Part shown: positions 60,055 through 64,000 of the stretch, one piece after another
Position numbering within the stretch: the first letter of the stretch is position 1
Layout of the letters: each line of letters opens with the position of its first letter
Source of the DNA: Adhaeribacter radiodurans
Lineage (GTDB): Bacteria > Bacteroidota > Bacteroidia > Cytophagales > Hymenobacteraceae
DNA length: 64,000 bases
Direction of reading: 5' to 3'
Assembly (NCBI RefSeq): GCF_014075995.1
Contig: NZ_CP055153.1
Location: 2,790,001-2,854,000 of the forward strand
Program-made: the position numbers and the translations under genes
The notes under the pieces: generated by a model
What the model was told of the DNA's origin: nothing
Seen by the model: the letters and a program-made list of their open reading frames with translations, nothing else
The model's database searches: none

Positions 60055-61848
60055 CTATTTCTTTTTAGTGTTTGCTTTTCTTCCTGCGTTTTCCTGAGCG
60101 GCTAGCAAATAAACCAACGAAGCAGTACCGTCCATAGTAGGTTCGTTCGTAGAATAATCACCGAAATCATCGTGGTATACTACTAAATCGCTCTGGAAAG
60201 CAGCGTATTCATCGGGGTTGTACAACTTAATGCCGATTAAATTTTTGTAAATCTGGCCGTAAACCGGACCATCTACCAGCCCGCCATCAATTGGGTAATT
60301 GTTTAAATGCATTAAAGACGAATGCGGATCAACGGGAGTATCACCTTTGGCCGGTAAGCCGTACACCATGGAAGTTCCCCACGGGTTTAGTCCAAATAGC
60401 CAGTCAATATTCGCTTGTTCGAGTTCAGTAAATTGGGAATCGTTGCTTAGTTGCCGGTACCAATAACATTGCAGGGCAAAGGAAGTAGTTAAATTATTGC
60501 TACACCAGATAAAAGGAATTCCCCGGTAAAAAGCATTGTTTTGGGCTTTTTGCCACACCCGGTTAATGCCATCCTGATAGTAATTAATTACAACTTTTCT
60601 CGAATCTTCTGGTAAGCGGCTGGCTAACTCGTAATGCCCCATATTAATAAACGGATACCATTGGTAATGTTTAGCTGTGTCGGTACCTAGCCAAGGAGTT
60701 ACAGGTTCTTTTTGGGCGTATTGTAAAGCTTCTTCTAACCGGTTTTGCCAGGTAGCGGCTAACTCCATATCATCTACCCAATTATCTTCGGCGTAAATGT
60801 AAGGTGCTTTAACCGAGGCGGTTTGCGTAACGCCTGGTTTCTTTAATGCAAAGGCATAAGCCGAAATTGATTTTTGTTTTAAACGCTGGCTATAGTTTGA
60901 GTCTAGTTTGTGATAAAGCTGAGAACCTAAAGCAAAAGCTCCCGAAAATTTAGCTGCAGTTGAGGAAGTTCCCGTGGTATTATTTAAAAATTTACCTCTT
61001 TGTTGCGGCTCTCCGTTAATAAAGTAAATTGGTCGTTCGTAGCCTCGTCCGTAAGCACTATCTTCTTTGGGCAGGCGCATACCAGAATGGTCCCGGTCGT
61101 CGGCAATTTGGTTAAACATCCAATCGTCTTGCGGATGCATTTTTAACAGCCAGTCTAAACCCCAACGGGCTTCATCTAAAACGTCGGCTTGTTTGTTTTT
61201 TCCTTTTAAACCATTGGCTTGGTGCCGATCAGTAAAAACCGGAGCAAAATCGCGGTAAGCCAATAATAAATGATAAGTAGCATTGGCCGACGTAGTAGAA
61301 TATTGTAAATAATCGCTGGCATCATGCCATCCGCCTACTACATTTACGTGTGTGCTGTCGGGCATGGGGCCGTACAAAGTATATCCATCATGCGTATGGC
61401 AACTATCTTGTAAAAAAGGATTAAAACCCGAACGTTGCTGCCGCAGGTAGCGCAAGCAAAAATCAGCAGTACCCCGATATACCTCTTTGTTAATCTTAAA
61501 CTCCGGTGAGCGCGCCTGATTCACTCTTAAATAATACCGGCCAGATTTAGTAAAAGAGGTAAAAGCAAGCCGGTAGGTTTGTGTAAATGGACCGTAAGCA
61601 CCAAAAGCCTTACCGGCAGCACCGCGGTACACTACTTTATTTGTTCGGGCATTTACTAATTCAAATTCTTTTATTTCCTGATTTTGCTTGGAACACCATA
61701 CGGCCACTTTCACACCCTCGGGTAAATAGCCCAACTGATTAATGCGAATCCAGGCAAGTTCTTCATTTTTTTTATTAGAAGCGCCTGTTAATAAAATAGA
61801 GAAAAAACAAAGGACAAAATAAATTCTTTTTTGTACCGAAGAGTTCAT
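60055..61848 (-). CDS. GH9 family endoglucanase-like protein
   Basis: 597 residues with a signal segment (IYFVLCFFSILLTGAS). The N-terminal immunoglobulin-like CelD_N domain begins WIRINQLGYLPEG. The (alpha/alpha)6 GH9 barrel has the base motif GGWHDASDY (D176, D179), PHSSLMH near residue 499 (normally PHHR), and the acid in TNEPTMDG (about E569; usual form NEVAID). Because PHHR and NEV are altered, glucanase activity is probable but substrate may differ, for instance mixed-linkage glucan or xyloglucan. It follows the general glycan theme of its neighbours. Confidence 0.88.
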   Translation of the reverse strand: MNSSVQKRIYFVLCFFSILLTGASNKKNEELAWIRINQLGYLPEGVKVAVWCSKQNQEIKEFELVNARTNKVVYRGAAGKAFGAYGPFTQTYRLAFTSFTKSGRYYLRVNQARSPEFKINKEVYRGTADFCLRYLRQQRSGFNPFLQDSCHTHDGYTLYGPMPDSTHVNVVGGWHDASDYLQYSTTSANATYHLLLAYRDFAPVFTDRHQANGLKGKNKQADVLDEARWGLDWLLKMHPQDDWMFNQIADDRDHSGMRLPKEDSAYGRGYERPIYFINGEPQQRGKFLNNTTGTSSTAAKFSGAFALGSQLYHKLDSNYSQRLKQKSISAYAFALKKPGVTQTASVKAPYIYAEDNWVDDMELAATWQNRLEEALQYAQKEPVTPWLGTDTAKHYQWYPFINMGHYELASRLPEDSRKVVINYYQDGINRVWQKAQNNAFYRGIPFIWCSNNLTTSFALQCYWYRQLSNDSQFTELEQANIDWLFGLNPWGTSMVYGLPAKGDTPVDPHSSLMHLNNYPIDGGLVDGPVYGQIYKNLIGIKLYNPDEYAAFQSDLVVYHDDFGDYSTNEPTMDGTASLVYLLAAQENAGRKANTKKK

Positions 61849-62047
61849 GGGTGCTTTTTGGATGAAGCACGAAACTATAAAATAAAGTAAATAATGGTAG
61901 AATTTCGTTTAAATATTTGTTTACTGGGTCTTTGAACTGTTGGAGCAAACTTCGCCCTTGGCTAACCAAACCATTTTCCTAGAAAACTATTCCGAACAAA
62001 GGAATAAAAACCATTAGCATTTAGGCATTATTGTCAATTAAAAAATT

Positions 62048-62892
62048 TTAATTCTTAGTAGACCATAGTGTGTACATTTTAAGAAAAGTATACGCTTCCT
62101 TTTTAGGAAATAATTGAAAATACATGGGCTTATAGTGTTTAAAATCAACTGAGCTACAAGTGCTGAGTTGCTGATAAATTAATTCAGCTATTCGCTGTTT
62201 GGTTTGTCTGCGTATTAAGGCATTTATAGAGTTGAGATAGGATTGGTCTTCTTGAAGTGCCAATCGGGCAATTTTGACGGCACTCAAAAAAAGATTCAAA
62301 TGAAAATCCTTCTTAGCCTCCTCTCGTGCTTATCATTGAGACATTCCCGTGAACTGCTTAGCATCGCGAAAAACGAATTCGAGTTGAAAACGCAGTTAAT
62401 AGTATTGCACTACTTGTTGTGGCTCTTGATGGAGATAGGTTGAGGATAGTAAGACGTACTTGTTGGTTTTTATATTGCGCACTAAAACCACTAACAGACT
62501 GCGATGATACCTTTTAGAATATCGCCATTGTGCGTAGAGTTGCAGGTAAACATAGGTAGTTTCTTCCCCCATTTTTGACCAACTTGCCGAGTCCTCAACG
62601 TTGACTTTCCCGGTATATTTACGGCTCGCTCCTTGCTGTTTGGGTTGGCGGCTACCTTGTGTTATAACTAATATAAATCGGGATCTGAGCGAAGTTTGGT
62701 GATCAGATGTTTGCCTTGCTGTCGAAGCGTAGAATAGGGTGCTCCCCAAATTCTGGACAGGATTAGGGGAGCACCATAACTGTCCTCATAACATTCCACC
62801 AAGTTATTAATATCCTGCCGGAGTTTGGCTACGTAATGCCCCGATTTAGCTAAACCCGGAGTTTGAAGCCTGATTAACTTTGCCAATATCAA
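62048..62892 (-). pseudogene. IS4-family transposase remnant
   Basis: Minus-strand transposase-like sequence in pieces: 62892-62668 in one frame, then 62749-62048 in another (one frameshift). The second piece is broken by TAA at 62398-62396 and consecutive TGA-TAA at 62335-62330. Across the stops the frame reads YY*LRFQLEFVFRDAKQ, which is the Y-(2)-R-(3)-E-(6)-K signature of IS4-family DDE transposases, then DFHLNLFLSAVKIARLAL, also typical. The N-terminal third is missing. Terminal inverted repeats were not found by eye. The element cannot move by itself. Confidence 0.82.
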
Positions 62893-62903
62893 AATTCAAA
62901 AAA

Positions 62904-63830
62904 ATGAAACAGTCACAAACTCCCATCATCAGCTTTAGTCCAATTGTATTATCTGTTCCCGGCCGTCACGTAGACCTTGAAATGAAAGTTTCTGCTCCTG
63001 CAAGCGGAAACAACCTGCCGGTCATTCTTCTTTCGCATGGACATGGGCCCTCTAACTTTCTCTCTTCATACAAAGGTTATGGGCCGCTTGCTGATTTTTT
63101 TGCGGCAGAAGGATTTGTCGTCATTCAACCTACTCACCAGAACTCCAAAGCACTGGGGCTTTCCTCATCCCTTCCTGAAGCACCCTTGTTTTGGAGTTCA
63201 CGAGCAAACGATATGAAATTTATCCTGGATCATTTAGATGAAATTATTTCAACAGTACCAGGATTGAATGGAAGAGTCGACAAAGCAAAAGTTGCAGCCA
63301 TCGGCCATTCCATGGGCGGCCACACCGTTGCTATGCTGGCTGGCATGGATGTGACGGATCCTGCAACAGGTAAAATAGTAAATTCCATAGAACCACGGAT
63401 AAAAGCCCAGGTACTGATCGGCGTGAGCGGTGGTCCCGAAGGTTTTAATGGAGTCAACAGACAGCATTATCCTGTGTTGGCAGCCGGCAATTTTGGCACC
63501 ATGACTTTGCCTGCGCTTATAGTGAACGGGGACAAGGACGTAAACCTTATGTTCTCTGATGTCGACAATTGGAGAGCCGATGCTTATTATCAAAGTCCCG
63601 GCCCCAAGGATCTGCTTACCGTATTCGGTGCCGAGCACATCTTTGGTGGGATATCAGGTTACGATGCCCGCGAAACCAGTGATGAAAACCCCGAGCGTGT
63701 TGCCTTTGTATGTCAAAGCATTCTTGCGTATATTCGGAGTACATTCAATCCAAACGATTCAAGTTGGGAACAGGCAAAGAAAATGCTTAACGGAGTACAG
63801 GGAGCCTTGGGCAGCATTGAAAGCAAATAA
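62904..63830 (+). CDS. Alpha/beta hydrolase (chlorophyllase/dienelactone hydrolase-like)
   Basis: 308 residues from the ATG at 62904. The strand-nucleophile motif AAIGHSMGGHTVAML holds the catalytic serine; LLSHGHGPSNFLSS marks the oxyanion region, LPALIVNGDKDVNL the acid strand and FGAEHIFGG the histidine. No signal peptide. Codon use differs from neighbours: more CTT, CTC, CTG, TCC and fewer TTA codons, with higher GC. It begins 12 bases after the ruined transposase and is followed 12 bases later by a regulator, so it may be part of a transferred segment. Substrate not known. Confidence 0.85.
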   Translation: MKQSQTPIISFSPIVLSVPGRHVDLEMKVSAPASGNNLPVILLSHGHGPSNFLSSYKGYGPLADFFAAEGFVVIQPTHQNSKALGLSSSLPEAPLFWSSRANDMKFILDHLDEIISTVPGLNGRVDKAKVAAIGHSMGGHTVAMLAGMDVTDPATGKIVNSIEPRIKAQVLIGVSGGPEGFNGVNRQHYPVLAAGNFGTMTLPALIVNGDKDVNLMFSDVDNWRADAYYQSPGPKDLLTVFGAEHIFGGISGYDARETSDENPERVAFVCQSILAYIRSTFNPNDSSWEQAKKMLNGVQGALGSIESK

Positions 63831-63842
63831 TAAACAGATAAT

Positions 63843-64000
63843 ATGAAGGATGAAATCTCTAATCATCGATTCGATTCTTTATCAAGGTTGCATAAAGTGC
63901 TGGACATACCGGCACCTATGCACCCATTGGTAAGTTTGATAAATAATGCCACAGGTAACATTCCCCTAGAAAGGCTTCCCAACCCGCACATTTTAAATTT
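63843..64000 (+). CDS. N-terminal part of a probable AraC-family regulator (cut off by window)
   Basis: The first 52 residues only. The style (FDSLSRLHKVLDIPAPMHPL, then LVSLINNATGN) matches N-termini of cytoplasmic AraC-type regulators of Bacteroidota, but no helix-turn-helix is inside the window. It starts 12 bases after the hydrolase stop codon and probably shares its transcript. Confidence 0.5.
   Translation, partial: MKDEISNHRFDSLSRLHKVLDIPAPMHPLVSLINNATGNIPLERLPNPHILN

Noticed and set aside
1-64000. tRNA, rRNA, tmRNA, riboswitch, CRISPR or prophage features
   Set aside because: No cloverleaf with CCA-type end, no rRNA-like conserved stretch, no cas genes and no phage structural genes were seen; the S74 protein is a T9SS cargo rather than a tail fibre of a prophage.

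Overview
The window looks like a chromosomal segment of an aerobic, carbohydrate-degrading Bacteroidota bacterium, most probably Cytophagales (Hymenobacteraceae, Adhaeribacter-like). This rests on gene content: two proteins with type IX secretion (T9SS) sorting domains, a membrane-anchored AraC regulator, a LytTR regulator, a TonB-dependent receptor, head-GIN/DUF2807 and DUF6660 proteins, several Tat-exported Gfo/Idh/MocA proteins, a few TAnnTTTG-type -7 boxes, and no clear Shine-Dalgarno sites. The genus is an inference from style; no rRNA or other marker gene is present.

Layout. 1-5.2 kb: two divergent Tat-exported Gfo/Idh/MocA oxidoreductases, a DUF2071 protein and a Tat-exported sugar isomerase/epimerase. 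5.2-10 kb: repeat copy A, a decayed membrane-protein gene, methionine aminopeptidase, an IolW-like oxidoreductase and an HGSNAT-like acyltransferase. 10.2-16 kb (minus strand): a sugar or sugar-acid catabolic cluster (TIM-barrel isomerase, SDR, zinc alcohol dehydrogenase, OMPDC/HPS-like aldolase), then a coupled sulfotransferase-like/class IV aminotransferase pair. 16-30 kb: two paralogous modules, each made of a membrane-bound regulator, an exported serine hydrolase, a beta-barrel protein and an S41-peptidase lipoprotein. They are separated by a SnoaL-like protein, a DUF2807 lipoprotein and an S74/T9SS protein. 30-40 kb: an F420-reductase-like protein, repeat copies B and C, a large propeller-PKD-cytochrome c-CBM lipoprotein, a Tat FAD oxidoreductase, and a GMC dehydrogenase with its subunit-3 partner. 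40-48 kb: an Anbu/transglutaminase pair and a probable copper locus (Cys-motif propeller, CopA-type ATPase, DUF6660, TonB receptor). 48-62 kb: a heme-binding propeller/HEAT protein, a 14-repeat T9SS protein, and GH105/88, PhyH, GH43-like and GH9 genes. 62-64 kb: a ruined IS4-family transposase, then a compositionally different alpha/beta hydrolase and the start of a second AraC-type gene.

The common theme is oxidation and hydrolysis of plant-type glycans outside the cytoplasm, with sugar isomerisation and aldol cleavage inside it. The least-explained signals are three copies of a roughly 330-350 bp fold-back intergenic element, the duplicated regulator-hydrolase-barrel-S41 module, the Cys-motif copper neighbourhood, and several smaller inverted repeats between convergent genes. 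All assignments come from reading motifs; no database search was run.
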